A DNA stretch of 5,292 bases. Source: Vampirovibrionales bacterium (GTDB taxonomy: Bacteria > Cyanobacteriota > Vampirovibrionia > Vampirovibrionales > JAJTHC01). Positions 5,096 to 5,292 of this stretch are shown here, piece after piece (the first letter of the stretch is position 1; each line of letters begins with the position of its first letter). The position numbers and the translations under genes are program-made. The stretch is from contig JAJTHC010000266.1 of NCBI GenBank assembly GCA_021299615.1, positions 1 through 5,292 of the forward strand. The letters are read 5' to 3'. The notes under the pieces are model-generated. The model had not been told where the DNA came from. It ran no database searches and worked only from the letters and a program-made list of their open reading frames with translations.

Positions 5096-5292
5096 GTTGA
5101 GAGGCAATCAGCCTTGAAGCACGCAACTCGTTCATTGACAACTCAATAGTGGAAAAATTAAGACGAAAAGAATGGACGTCTGCTTTTTAGCGAGAGTAGA
5201 AGTCGTACAATGTTTTTGAAGTCAATTTCGGATTTAACAAAGCTGTTCACGAAACGAACAGTTTTGCGGGGAGTGATTCACGCCTCGATATA
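5096..5292 (+). other. Probable leader of an rRNA operon, 16S gene expected beyond the right edge
   Basis: No reading frame is supported in this stretch. At 5131-5149, TTCATTGACAACTCAATAG closely resembles the boxA-like element (TTC-TTTGA-AACT-AATAG type) that sits upstream of 16S genes in many bacteria and is the site for NusB/NusE. Several small stems follow (5161-5181 AGACG/CGTCT; 5240-5264). The 16S 5' end (AGAGTTTGATC) is not reached, so the call is inference. The alternative is another stable, untranslated RNA. Confidence 0.5.
5240..5264 (+). other. Nine-pair hairpin in the probable rRNA leader
   Basis: AAGCTGTTC (5240-5248) pairs with GAACAGTTT (5256-5264, one G-U pair) around a 7-base loop. 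A four-T run overlaps its 3' side, so it resembles a weak terminator, or a processing stem in the pre-16S leader. Confidence 0.35.

Noticed and set aside
1..5292. CRISPR array, tRNA, toxin-antitoxin or defence system
   Set aside because: No regularly spaced repeats, cloverleaf-like stretch or recognisable effector genes were found by reading either strand.

Overview
The window is a stretch of an ordinary bacterial chromosome of moderate, AT-leaning base composition. It has four recognisable genes (ftsY, nusB, an HDOD-domain gene, msrA), one unassigned signalling-type gene, the edge of a probable insertion sequence, and what looks like the promoter and leader of an rRNA operon. The best lineage guess is Cyanobacteriota in the broad sense, probably a non-photosynthetic relative (Vampirovibrionia/Melainabacteria). 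The grounds are a NusB with a long insertion after its N-terminal RRxAR motif that resembles cyanobacterial NusB, the tight nusB-ftsY pair known from cyanobacteria, and a possible flagellar-type promoter. This is inference from remembered family features and was not checked by a search.

Layout: 1-136 carries the start of a probable IS5-like transposase reading leftward off the window, with a candidate terminal inverted repeat at 121-136. 137-271 is a short spacer with a perfect 14-bp palindrome. 272-1986 is a leftward two-gene unit, nusB then ftsY, separated by 2 bases. 1987-2278 is the divergent intergenic region. 2279-3142 (+) encodes a protein with a degenerate receiver-like C-terminal half. 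After a 160-base gap holding a good match to a sigma-28 (FliA) promoter, 3303-4271 (+) encodes an HDOD protein. The + strand unit is closed by two hairpin terminators (4311-4345 and 4407-4435). 4443-4961 (-) is msrA, convergent with the HDOD gene. From about 5021 to the right edge, an AT-rich UP-like tract, a TTGACG-N17-GATGAT promoter and a boxA-like element suggest the leader of a 16S-23S-5S operon whose 16S gene lies beyond the window.

Working together: NusB (boxA-dependent antitermination of rRNA synthesis) and FtsY (SRP receptor) are growth-linked housekeeping proteins. The two + strand genes look like a small signalling module: a phosphoacceptor-like but incomplete receiver protein next to a metal-site-defective HDOD protein, the latter possibly under flagellar sigma control. 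MsrA repairs oxidised methionine. No CRISPR array, tRNA, toxin-antitoxin pair or defence system was seen. The least described item is the receiver-like/HDOD pair with its sigma-28-like promoter.
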